Source of the DNA: Methylomonas sp.
Lineage (GTDB): Bacteria; Pseudomonadota; Gammaproteobacteria; Methylococcales; Methylomonadaceae
DNA length: 10,997 nt
Direction of reading: 5' to 3'
Assembly: GCA_026988195.1 (NCBI GenBank)
Contig: JALSLS010000256.1
Coordinates: 1-10,997 of the forward strand
The translations under genes were made by a program, and so were the position numbers. The notes beneath the pieces were generated by a model that worked only from the letters and a program-made list of their open reading frames with translations, searched no databases and was not told the origin of the DNA. Positions 1-6,000 of the stretch are shown here, in pieces; position 1 is the first letter of the stretch; every line of letters starts with the position of its first letter.

Positions 1-485
1 TGATTAGAAAATAAATCTAGCTGAATACCCTCGACGGTTGCAATATCATATTTATTTAACCATTGTGCCGTTGCTAATTTATCACTACAAAGAAAAACAG
101 CTTGCGAAGATGAATTAAGTAGTCTGATATTATTACGTTCTATCAATTGAGTTATTTTATATAAAGCGCCATCAATTTCTGGAGCCACAGGCCATATAAA
201 ATCCGCGCTATCCATTAAGCCAGGTAATAACTGATATATACATTGATCACGTACTACTTTTACAATGGTGGTGTTTTTAGGCAGTTTTAAACTATTAATA
301 CGCCAATCAACAACTACCGTAAGTTTAATATCAACACAGAGAGACAGCTCATTAACTAAAGCATTCAGCATAATAGCGCCTTCTTTAGCCAATGATTCAG
401 GCAACGCCTGTTGAGCGAACCCTCCCCCCGTAATATATTCAAAAACCAATATATTATAAGGTGGTTTTACTTCATTTCGAGGCAT
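1..485 (-). CDS. ATP-grasp protein, MfnD-like (tyramine-glutamate ligase family), 5' part only
   Basis: This is the N-terminal 161 codons of a minus-strand gene that runs off the left edge. The start is the ATG at 485: an in-frame TAG lies four codons upstream and an AGGG Shine-Dalgarno-like run sits just before it. The protein begins MPRNEVKPPY and then has NILVFEYITGGGF (about residues 11-23), followed by LPESLAKEGAIMLNALV. I recognise this opening from ATP-grasp proteins related to archaeal MfnD, which joins glutamate to tyramine during methanofuran synthesis. Homologues occur in methylotrophs beside tetrahydromethanopterin genes. The visible part is the N-terminal pre-ATP-grasp region ending near SDKLATAQWLNKYDI, where the ATP-binding fold should start. 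The catalytic residues are outside the window, so the exact substrate is not established. The gene follows 494 bp of repeat-filled DNA and shows no operon partner here. Confidence 0.72.
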   Translation of the reverse strand, partial: MPRNEVKPPYNILVFEYITGGGFAQQALPESLAKEGAIMLNALVNELSLCVDIKLTVVVDWRINSLKLPKNTTIVKVVRDQCIYQLLPGLMDSADFIWPVAPEIDGALYKITQLIERNNIRLLNSSSQAVFLCSDKLATAQWLNKYDIATVEGIQLDLFSN

Positions 486-587
486 TAATACGCCCTATAA
501 AACCAAGAAATATGTACGAAATAACAATATGATTAACCACACCTAATAATTTATCTAGCTTATTCAATTTGTGAGTAGACAATGAGA

Positions 588-672
588 ATGTCCTCGGCAA
601 TTGCTCCTGCATTGCTCTACCTACGTGCATAATCTACATGGATGTAGTGAATGCAGATATTGCAAGAGACAT
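588..672. repeat. Imperfect 85-bp inverted repeat
   Basis: The left arm, ATGTC through GCAAT to CTGCATT (from 588), is matched by the reverse complement of the right arm, AATGCAG through ATTGC to GACAT (ending 672), with a few mismatches and small gaps. Between them lies a perfect small hairpin, CTACAT-GG-ATGTAG (634-647). The arrangement resembles a decayed MITE or REP-type palindrome. It has no visible coding content and no second copy in the window. Confidence 0.45.
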
Positions 673-690
673 ATCTGTCCATGTACTAGC

Positions 691-762
691 CGGCACGAAG
701 ATAAATGATAGTTTCGGAAAAAAGAGCATTATTTTATTCGCGCCGAGGGCGGACGCTCCTAC
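691..762 (-). repeat. REP-like sequence (737-762) with a diverged inverted partner (691-709)
   Basis: Read on the minus strand, 762 to 737 begins GTAGGAGCGTCCGCC and continues CTCGGCGCGAA. This has the layout of classic REP sequences: a GTAG head followed by a GC-rich imperfect stem (CGCC-GAG-GGCG). The 3' part of the repeat (728-745) pairs with CGGCACGAAGATAAATGAT at 691-709, as expected for a REPIN or BIME in which two REPs face each other; the left one is degenerate. REPs of this class are mobilised by RAYT transposases, and none is encoded here. Element A begins 2 bp after the GTAG head. Confidence 0.5.
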
Positions 763-764
763 TA

Positions 765-925
765 AGGAACGTGTATGGAATAACTTCCCGAAATTATAAC
801 GTAGGATTTTTGTTTCAGGTGGAATGATCTCATGAGGCGCATAGCAAGCTACGCAACGAATGAGATCATTCCATCTGGAGCAAAAAGACACGTTAGAAAT
901 CGGGAAGTTGTTTCATGCACGTTCC
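765..925. repeat. Palindromic MITE-like element, copy A (161 bp)
   Basis: The element starts AGGAACGTG and ends CACGTTCC, with a TA on each side (763-764 and 926-927). Nearly the whole length is an imperfect inverted repeat: arms of about 68 bp carry AACTTCCCGA, TAACGT and TTTTTG tracts, then a perfect TGGAATGATCTCAT/ATGAGATCATTCCA pair. The centre (827-866) is a structured hairpin. It encodes nothing. It matches copy B in reverse orientation with one difference over 161 aligned positions. TA flanks and no coding capacity are what is expected of MITEs moved by an IS630/Tc1-type transposase; that link is inference, since no such transposase is in the window. Confidence 0.85.
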
Positions 926-927
926 TA

Positions 928-948
928 AGGCAACCGGTAACAAATATT
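928..948. repeat. 21-bp piece matching the terminus of element D
   Basis: AGGCAACCGGTAACAAAT directly follows the TA at the right end of element A. It matches both ends of element D (5020 onward, and 5176 read in reverse), which carry GGCAAC, then GC, then AAYAAAT. The rest of a D-type element is absent: the sequence to the right becomes unrelated and reaches the parC stop at 980. It looks like a remnant of a D-type element, or a shared junction sequence. Confidence 0.55.
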
Positions 949-965
949 TCACTAGAGGTGTTGAA

Positions 966-982
966 TAATGACGAAGTCATTA
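966..982 (-). terminator. Short hairpin overlapping the parC stop
   Basis: TAATGAC-GAA-GTCATTA is a perfect 7-bp stem with a 3-nt loop, and its right arm contains the parC stop codon (TAA at 982-980 on the minus strand). No T-run follows on the minus strand, so it is at best a weak or Rho-assisted 3' end. Confidence 0.2.
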
Positions 983-3208
983 AGACTCTAGGCTATCAAC
1001 TCGCTGAAACCCTCGAGGCAGTGCATTCCCTCTTTTGGCTCTAGCGCCAGAGTATGCCTCTATATCATTTCCTTTAATCGTTAAGTGTCGCTTACCCGAT
1101 AAGATTTTAACCGCGCCAGCTTCAGGAAACACTGCAACAGAAATCACTTGATCTTCTCCTGCCTTTAACTGTGCAGGTGGGATTTGGATTAACTTGACCC
1201 CCTTGCCTTTTGCTAAAGCGGGTAACTCCGACACAGGAAAGATCAACAACCGCCCTTGTAAGGTCACTACTGCAATTAAATCTGTATCATTTTTAATAGC
1301 AACTGGAGCTAGAGCCTTGGTACCCGCGGGTAAGGTAATTACCGCTTTACCTGCTTTATTTTTACTCTGAATATTTTTCAGTTGCACCCTAAAACCATAA
1401 CCCGCACTACTAACCAATACAAACCAATCATCTAACTGCCCAGAAAGCAGATGAGTAAATAAAGATCCCGTCGGTGGTTTTAACCGTCCGGTTAGGGGCT
1501 CTCCCTGACTTCTAGCCGAGGGTAAATCATGTGTCGAAATAGTATAAACACGTCCAGTGGAATCCATCACAAAAGCGGGCTGGGTTGACCGGCCTTTAGT
1601 TGAATCTAAAAACTTATCTCCAGAACGATAGCTTAAGCTGTGCACATCAATTTCATGTCCTTTTGCAGCTCTAATCCAGCCTTTTTGTGACATCACAATC
1701 GTTAAAGGTTCATTGCTAATTAATGCTGTGGTATCTAAAACTTGTGATGCTTTTCTTGATACAATTAAAGATCGTCTGTCATCCCCATATTTTTCAGCAT
1801 CTTTTTCTAGCTCTGTTTTAATAAGCCGATTAAGCAATCGTTTGGAGCCTAAAGTCTTTTCCAATGCTTGACGCTCTTTTTCCAATTCATCCTGTTCGCC
1901 ACGAATTTTCATTTCTTCAAGCTTTGCTAGATGTCTTAGTTTTAACTCTAAAACAGCTTCTGCTTGAGTATCGCTAATGCCAAACCGTTCCATCAACACC
2001 GGTTTGGGTTTATCATATTCTCGGATAATCGCAATGACTTCATCGATATTCAAGTAGGCTATTAATAAACCATCTAAAATATGAATTCTGGCCAATACCT
2101 TGTCCAGTCTGTATTGCAATCGCCTACGAACCGTTTCTGTTCTAAATTGTAACCATTCAACCAGAATATCACGTAAATTTTTAACGACAGGCTTCCCATT
2201 CAAGCCAATCATATTCATATTAACGCGATAATTTTTTTCCAAATCTGTGGTTGCAAAAAGATGTGACATAACAGATTCCACATCAATACGTTTTGACTTG
2301 GGAATGATAACTAAACGTGTTGGATTTTCATGATCAGATTCATCTCTTAAATCTTCAATCATAGGGAGCTTTTTAGCCATCATTTGAGCGGCAATTTGCT
2401 CAATCAATTTTGAGCCAGAGACTTGGTGAGGCAACGCTGTAATCACAATATGATGCTCTTCCAGCTCATATTTTGCCCGCATTTTTATAGAACCATTACC
2501 CGTGGTATATATTTTACTAATGTCCTCTGTAGAGCTAATAATTTCAGCTTGTGTTGGGTAGTCAGGCCCCTTCACATACATCATTAAGGTGTCTATACTG
2601 GTGTCAGGTTCATCAATCAACTGGATACAGGCACTAACCACTTCACGTAAATTATGAGGAGGAATATCAGTCGCCATACCCACTGCAATCCCCATGGTGC
2701 CATTCAGTAAAACATTGGGTAATCTGGCGGGTAGTAAAGTTGGCTCCTTCATAGTGCCATCAAAATTATCAACCCAATCAACAGTCCCTTGTCCCAACTC
2801 ACTTAATAAAGTTTGAGCGTAGGCTGTTAATCTGGATTCAGTATATCGCATGGCTGCAAATGACTTTGGGTCATCAGGTGAGCCCCAGTTACCCTGCCCA
2901 TCAACCAAGGGATAACGATACGAAAAGTCTTGAGCCATGAGAACCATCGCTTCATAACAGGCCGAATCACCATGAGGGTGATATTTACCTAATACATCAC
3001 CAACGGTTCTGGCTGATTTTTTATATTTAGCCAGTGCATTCAACCCTAGCTCAGACATAGCATAAACAATACGCCTTTGTACTGGTTTTAAGCCATCTCC
3101 AATATGAGGCAACGCCCTATCTAAAATAACGTACATGGAATAATCCAGGTACGCTTTCTCAGTAAAATCCTTTAAAGGTAATTTTTCGAAGTTTTCCTGT
3201 ATTCCCAT
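980..3208 (-). CDS. parC: DNA topoisomerase IV subunit A
   Basis: ParC is the cutting and rejoining subunit of topoisomerase IV. With ParE it decatenates daughter chromosomes and relaxes supercoils using ATP. The 742-aa product is close to the 752 aa of E. coli ParC and aligns along its whole length. The N-terminal winged-helix region has GDGLKPVQRRIVYAMSELG (about 38-56), the quinolone-determining segment GKYHPHGDSACYEAM (74-88) with wild-type-like Ser82 and Glu86, and the catalytic Tyr122 in AAMRYTE. The tower and coiled-coil part has RDESDHENPTRLVI and LELKLRHLAKLEEMKIRGEQ. The C-terminal domain is a ParC-type degenerate pinwheel without a canonical GyrA box, which separates it from GyrA. 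The start at 3208 matches family N-termini, though its Shine-Dalgarno is weak. It lies downstream of mlaA on the same strand, separated by repeat-filled DNA, so it probably has its own promoter. parE is not in the window. Confidence 0.97.
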   Translation of the reverse strand: MGIQENFEKLPLKDFTEKAYLDYSMYVILDRALPHIGDGLKPVQRRIVYAMSELGLNALAKYKKSARTVGDVLGKYHPHGDSACYEAMVLMAQDFSYRYPLVDGQGNWGSPDDPKSFAAMRYTESRLTAYAQTLLSELGQGTVDWVDNFDGTMKEPTLLPARLPNVLLNGTMGIAVGMATDIPPHNLREVVSACIQLIDEPDTSIDTLMMYVKGPDYPTQAEIISSTEDISKIYTTGNGSIKMRAKYELEEHHIVITALPHQVSGSKLIEQIAAQMMAKKLPMIEDLRDESDHENPTRLVIIPKSKRIDVESVMSHLFATTDLEKNYRVNMNMIGLNGKPVVKNLRDILVEWLQFRTETVRRRLQYRLDKVLARIHILDGLLIAYLNIDEVIAIIREYDKPKPVLMERFGISDTQAEAVLELKLRHLAKLEEMKIRGEQDELEKERQALEKTLGSKRLLNRLIKTELEKDAEKYGDDRRSLIVSRKASQVLDTTALISNEPLTIVMSQKGWIRAAKGHEIDVHSLSYRSGDKFLDSTKGRSTQPAFVMDSTGRVYTISTHDLPSARSQGEPLTGRLKPPTGSLFTHLLSGQLDDWFVLVSSAGYGFRVQLKNIQSKNKAGKAVITLPAGTKALAPVAIKNDTDLIAVVTLQGRLLIFPVSELPALAKGKGVKLIQIPPAQLKAGEDQVISVAVFPEAGAVKILSGKRHLTIKGNDIEAYSGARAKRGNALPRGFQRVDSLES

Positions 3209-3260
3209 TTATTTATAATATCTACTTAATTTTTATGAAATCGGATGAATTTTTATATTA

Positions 3261-3323
3261 AGGAGCGTGTATGGAATAACTTCCCGAAATTATAACGTAG
3301 GATTTTTGTTTCATGCACGTTCC
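3261..3323. repeat. MITE-like element, copy C (63 bp, internally deleted form of A)
   Basis: It begins AGGAGCGTG, ends CACGTTCC and is flanked by TA on both sides (3259-3260 and 3324-3325). It follows copy A through AACTTCCCGA, TATAACGTAGG and TTTTTGTTTCA, then jumps straight to the distal TGCACGTTCC. The length difference is exactly 98 bp, the distance between two TTGTTTCA repeats in copy A (810-817 and 908-915). Apart from that deletion I see one base difference from A. It sits 52 bp upstream of the parC start. Confidence 0.85.
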
Positions 3324-3355
3324 TAAGAAGCGAGGGTTTAATTAAATCCAAAAGT

Positions 3356-3425
3356 TATAGGATATGCTGAGGCACCAAGCGCATATTTAGCATGCGATGC
3401 GCTTGGTGCCTCAGCATATCCTATA
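3356..3425. repeat. Perfect 29-bp inverted repeat between mlaA and parC
   Basis: The arms at 3356-3384 and 3397-3425 are exact reverse complements over 29 bp around a 12-nt loop. Each arm contains TATAGGATATGC, GAGGCACC and AAGCGCAT. The stem begins 50 bp downstream of the mlaA stop and could act as a 3' end or as a processing and stability element for its message. It lacks the T-run of a standard intrinsic terminator on either strand. From memory it resembles a common gammaproteobacterial intergenic palindrome of the type GATGTGCTGAGG...GAAGCGCATC, so it may be another mobile repeat. Confidence 0.8.
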
Positions 3426-3474
3426 AATCTAGTTTTGGAATATTATTAATATCCTCACCCCTTATTTTTTCCTA

Positions 3475-4212
3475 TTATTCTAGCAGTAAGTCATCTTGTT
3501 CTTCCTCTACACCATCGGCAACTAAAGATTTTCTTTTAGATAAATAAGAGTTTCTATAAAATTCATATTCCCCAAAAACGGCAGCTTCTTCTGCTGTTTT
3601 ATCTGCACCGATTAAATCAGCTCTAATATCAGTATATTTAACGGCATTAGCACTCGCGGTTATATAAAATGTGCTTCCTGGAATGTAAAAGGTAAAATAA
3701 GATGTTGGATCCATTGCTGCATCCCCTATCAATCCAGCAGTTCCTCTTACCGAGCTAGGCCCCAAAAAAGGCAATACGATATAAGGTCCTGTAGGCACTC
3801 CCCAATATCCTAAGGTTTGTCCAAAGTCCTCGTCATGCTTCTCTAAATCAATCATTGTTGCAACATCAATCAACCCTCCAATCCCTGCGGTTGTATTAAC
3901 AATAAAGCGCGAAAAATCTAGCCCCGACTGAGAGACTTTGCCTTGTAAAGCATCATTAATAGTTACTCCAATATCATCAATATTACTAAAAACATTGCTA
4001 ACAGCCTGATCAACAAAATCTGGGGTAATCCAACGGTAAGCCTTTGCTATGGGCTTCATAGCATAATCATCTAAGTTTTCATTCATATTGAAAACCTTCC
4101 GATTCCAGCTTTCCCAAGGATCTCTCTCATCAGCTACTTGAGTGGTTGCACAACCACTCAACATAACTAAAACAGCTATTCCCGTTAATTTTTTTAATTT
4201 TCTGTTAACCAT
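3475..4212 (-). CDS. mlaA: Outer-membrane lipoprotein MlaA (VacJ), phospholipid asymmetry
   Basis: MlaA sits in the outer membrane with porins and removes misplaced phospholipids from the outer leaflet, passing them to periplasmic MlaC for return to the inner membrane. The 245-aa product has a lipoprotein signal: a charged start (MVNRKLKK), a hydrophobic stretch and the lipobox LSGC with Cys21. Position +2 is Ala, which favours outer-membrane sorting. The family motifs follow: DPWESWNRKVFNMN (about 31-44), a D-rich ITPDFVDQAVSNVFSNIDD segment, and GYWGVPTGPYIVLPFLGPSS with RGTAG. The length is typical. The acidic C-terminus (VEEEQDDLLLE) is variable in the family. The ATG at 4212 has a GGAAA Shine-Dalgarno about 8 nt upstream. 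The rest of the Mla system (mlaFEDCB) is not adjacent. parC lies downstream on the same strand and rnt is divergent. Confidence 0.95.
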   Translation of the reverse strand: MVNRKLKKLTGIAVLVMLSGCATTQVADERDPWESWNRKVFNMNENLDDYAMKPIAKAYRWITPDFVDQAVSNVFSNIDDIGVTINDALQGKVSQSGLDFSRFIVNTTAGIGGLIDVATMIDLEKHDEDFGQTLGYWGVPTGPYIVLPFLGPSSVRGTAGLIGDAAMDPTSYFTFYIPGSTFYITASANAVKYTDIRADLIGADKTAEEAAVFGEYEFYRNSYLSKRKSLVADGVEEEQDDLLLE

Positions 4213-4245
4213 AATTTTGTTTCCAATTTACTAAATATTAATTTA

Positions 4246-4273
4246 ATTATATTGCTTAAAATAAATATTTTAA
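4246..4273 (-). promoter_or_regulatory. Candidate sigma70 promoter for mlaA
   Basis: On the minus strand, TTAAAA (4273-4268) and a perfect TATAAT (4251-4246) are separated by 16 bp. This would give a leader of roughly 25-30 nt that includes the GGAAA ribosome site. The region is very AT-rich, so chance matches are likely. The 181-bp divergent spacer (4213-4393) also has to hold the rnt promoter, which I could not place. Confidence 0.4.
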
Positions 4274-4393
4274 CTTATAAAATAATGAATAAGGATGTAG
4301 AAATCACGTCTAAATCCAATTCTAGTGGTAGGATGATATTAAATTTCGACTCATAAACATAGTACAAACTTTATTTTTATATAAATATAACAA

Positions 4394-5020
4394 ATGGATA
4401 TAACCCCAACACCACTAGGTAAACGTTTTAGAGGCTACCTTCCAGTCATTGTCGATATTGAAACAGCTGGATTTAATGCCAAGAAAAACCCTTTACTAGA
4501 GATAGCTGCTGTCATTGTTGAACCAGACAATCAAGGATTGTTACAGATCACTGAATCACATGCCAGCAACATTAACCCTTTTAATGGCTCAGAGCTTGAT
4601 GAAGCTGCCCTAAAGTTTACAGGTATCGACCCATTCCATCCATTTAGAATGGCTATTGAAGAAAAAGAAGCATTAACCAAATTATTTAAACCTATAAAAA
4701 ATGCTGTAAAACGAAATGAATGCACCCGCGCAATTTTAGTTGGTCACAACCCAGCCTTTGATATGAATTTTCTGAATGCGGCGATTGAAAGAACCAAACA
4801 CAAACGCAGCCCGTTCCATCCATTTAGTAGCTTTGATACTGCGACATTAGGTGGATTAGCATACGGTCAAACTGTATTAGCAAAAATTGCTAAAGCAGCT
4901 AATTTAGAGTGGGATAGCGAAAAGGCGCATTCTGCACTCTATGATGCTGAGCAAACAGCAAAACTATTTTGCATGATTGTAAATCGCTGGAAAGAGATGG
5001 AAGAACTAAGTAACCCTTAG
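4394..5020 (+). CDS. rnt: Ribonuclease T (DEDDh 3'-5' exoribonuclease)
   Basis: RNase T trims 3' ends of tRNA (CCA end turnover), 5S and 23S rRNA and other stable RNAs, working as a homodimer. The 208-aa product aligns end to end with E. coli RNase T (215 aa). The DEDDh catalytic set is complete: Asp21 and Glu23 in VDIETAGFN, Asp123 in GHNPAFDMNF, and His179 and Asp184 in KAHSALYDAE. All sit two residues before their E. coli counterparts. RSPFHPFSSFDTA and GLAYGQTVL are further signatures. The ATG at 4394 is the first start after an in-frame TAA two codons upstream; no clear Shine-Dalgarno is present. The stop TAG (5018-5020) falls exactly at the left end of element D, but the protein still reaches the family's FCxIVNRWK end, so no domain is lost. 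rnt and grxD are also near each other in E. coli and other gammaproteobacteria. Confidence 0.96.
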   Translation: MDITPTPLGKRFRGYLPVIVDIETAGFNAKKNPLLEIAAVIVEPDNQGLLQITESHASNINPFNGSELDEAALKFTGIDPFHPFRMAIEEKEALTKLFKPIKNAVKRNECTRAILVGHNPAFDMNFLNAAIERTKHKRSPFHPFSSFDTATLGGLAYGQTVLAKIAKAANLEWDSEKAHSALYDAEQTAKLFCMIVNRWKEMEELSNP

Positions 5021-5176
5021 GCAACCAGCAACAAATAACCCACCCACCTTACTGGCTTTTTTATCCCTGCTCAAACCATCTCAATCGTTACGTAGCTGGC
5101 TATGCGCCTCTTGAGATAGTTTGATCAGAAACAAAAAACCTGCGCAACCTGGGTGGGTTATTTATTGCCAGTTGCC
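5020..5176. repeat. Palindromic element D (157 bp), different arms but same core as A/B
   Basis: The outer ends are GGCAACCAGCAACAAATAAC and, on the other strand from 5176, GGCAACTGGCAATAAATAAC; both continue into CCACCCA. TA lies just outside each end. The arms stay imperfectly complementary inward to CAAACCATCTCAA/TTGAGATAGTTTG. The central 40 nt (5078-5117) closely match the core of elements A and B, while the arms do not. The element starts at the third base of the rnt stop codon and abuts element G on the right. It has no coding capacity. It may also serve as the transcriptional boundary between the convergent genes rnt and grxD. Confidence 0.75.
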
Positions 5177-5179
5177 TTA

Positions 5180-5475
5180 GGAATGTGCCTAAAATTAAGT
5201 TATCAACTATCAAACTTGAAGTGGGACTTTAGGGACTATGAAAGTATTAGCTTTTAGCTCCCCTCTTTGGAAAAGAGGGGTTGGGGGAGATTTTATTACC
5301 AAAACAAAGATTTTAATATCAATATGTTATGTGTTTATAAAATCCCCCTCTATCCCCCTTTTCCAAAGAGGGAGGTCAAAAACAGAATACTTTCACAGTC
5401 TCTTTAGTCCCGCATTGGGTCAGGCGAGGCTAAAGCCTCATTTCCAAATTACTCAAGTTATTCCATGCACATTCC
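5180..5475. repeat. Composite nested palindrome G (296 bp) between rnt and grxD
   Basis: It is bounded by GGAATGTGC (5180-5188) and GCACATTCC (5467-5475), with TTA outside each end. Its right end, read inward, is GGAATGTGCATGGAATAACTT, like elements A-C. A second inverted pair lies at 5223-5248 and 5386-5411 (GGGACT, then TGAAAGTATT). A third lies at 5258-5295 and 5338-5376, the C/G-run repeat CCCCTCTTTGGAAAAGAGGGG. That left arm is itself a perfect 9-bp hairpin (5260-5268 with 5272-5280), and GAGGCT-AA-AGCCTC (5426-5439) is another. From memory the C/G-run repeat resembles one dispersed widely in bacterial genomes. The open frame crossing this region is low-complexity and not a credible gene. 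Confidence 0.7.
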
Positions 5476-5497
5476 TTAAAGGTAAAAGGGTAAAGGG

Positions 5498-5524
5498 TAA
5501 AGAAAGAGTATCCCCCTTTCTTTA
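5498..5524 (-). terminator. Possible grxD terminator
   Basis: TAAAGAAAG (5498-5506) and CTTTCTTTA (5516-5524) form a perfect 9-bp stem around a 9-nt loop, starting 12 bp past the grxD stop. On the minus strand the stem is followed by T-rich tracts broken by C runs (CCC-TTTA units). The stem is AT-rich and the T-run is interrupted, so strength is doubtful. Three GGTAAA-like units lie side by side at 5481-5501. Confidence 0.35.
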
Positions 5525-5536
5525 TCGTTTACTTTT

Positions 5537-5848
5537 TTAAGCTGCTTTTTCCAATATACCTTGTAACTCACCTTTACTATGAAGATCCATAATAATGTCA
5601 CAACCACCCACTAACTCGCTATTAACATAAAGCTGAGGATAAGTCGGCCAGTTTGAATACTCTTTAAGTGCTTCTCTAACTTCAGGGTCTTCAAAAATAT
5701 TAATATACATAAACTGCACACCACATTCTTTTATTACCTGAACTGTCTGTGCAGAAAAGCCACACTGAGGAAAGTCTGGTGAACCTTTCATGTATAAAAC
5801 AATTGTGTGACTACCTAGTTGATCTTTAATTCGTTCAATTACATCCAT
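5537..5848 (-). CDS. grxD: Monothiol CGFS glutaredoxin (Grx4 type)
   Basis: Monothiol glutaredoxins of this class bind a [2Fe-2S] cluster with glutathione as a dimer and pass clusters to target proteins in the cytoplasm. The 103-aa product is a single thioredoxin-fold domain of usual size. It has MKGSPDFPQCGFSAQTV with the CGFS active site at Cys29-Ser32, NWPTYPQLYVNSELVGG (the TP and glutathione-contact region, about 66-82), and the GGCDI turn. The ATG at 5848 has a GAGAAA site just upstream and gives the standard N-terminus. It converges with rnt and is divergent from argD. BolA, its usual partner, is not encoded here. Confidence 0.96.
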   Translation of the reverse strand: MDVIERIKDQLGSHTIVLYMKGSPDFPQCGFSAQTVQVIKECGVQFMYINIFEDPEVREALKEYSNWPTYPQLYVNSELVGGCDIIMDLHSKGELQGILEKAA

Positions 5849-6000
5849 TACTTTTTCTCAATAACAATAAAAACCCAGTAATTTTATCAAGTTTTATCCA
5901 TGATAAAAACCTTTATACTCAGAGTAGTTAAGTTTTTGGCTTTAGTGTAGCGTTATTTTTTATTTAGAATACAGCGCAGAACCAAGTAACTAGTACACTA

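Larger units (their letters stand above)
486..979. other. Gene-free 494-bp stretch between parC and the ATP-grasp gene, made of palindromic repeats
   Basis: No convincing gene lies here; the open frames that cross it read through palindromes. From left to right it holds about 100 bp of AT-rich leader for the ATP-grasp gene, an imperfect 85-bp inverted repeat (588-672), a REP-like sequence with a diverged inverted partner (691-762), element A (765-925), a 21-bp piece matching the end of element D (928-948), and a small hairpin overlapping the parC stop (966-982). Both flanking genes are on the minus strand, so this is parC 3' sequence plus the ATP-grasp promoter region. Confidence 0.7.

Noticed and set aside
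634..1044. Overlapping open frames on both strands around element A
   Set aside because: They read through element A and the REP-like sequence; an inverted repeat gives similar open frames on both strands (both contain the CYAPHEI/SYATNEI-type stretch). No ribosome site or family match.
980..3208. gyrA instead of parC
   Set aside because: The protein is shorter than GyrA, follows ParC along its whole length (YLDYSMYVILDRALPHIGDGL, ELGLNALAKYKKSARTVGD) and lacks the GyrA box.
3261..3425. Riboswitch or leader RNA for parC
   Set aside because: The structure is explained by element C and the 29-bp inverted repeat; no known riboswitch layout is recognisable and parC is not normally riboswitch-controlled.
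5238..5540. A 100-codon plus-strand open frame between rnt and grxD
   Set aside because: It translates the nested C/G-run palindromes of element G, has no domain, and its composition follows the repeat.
5849..5998. A firm grxD promoter
   Set aside because: Several weak AT-rich matches exist (for example TTGATA with a poor -10), none clearly better than chance.
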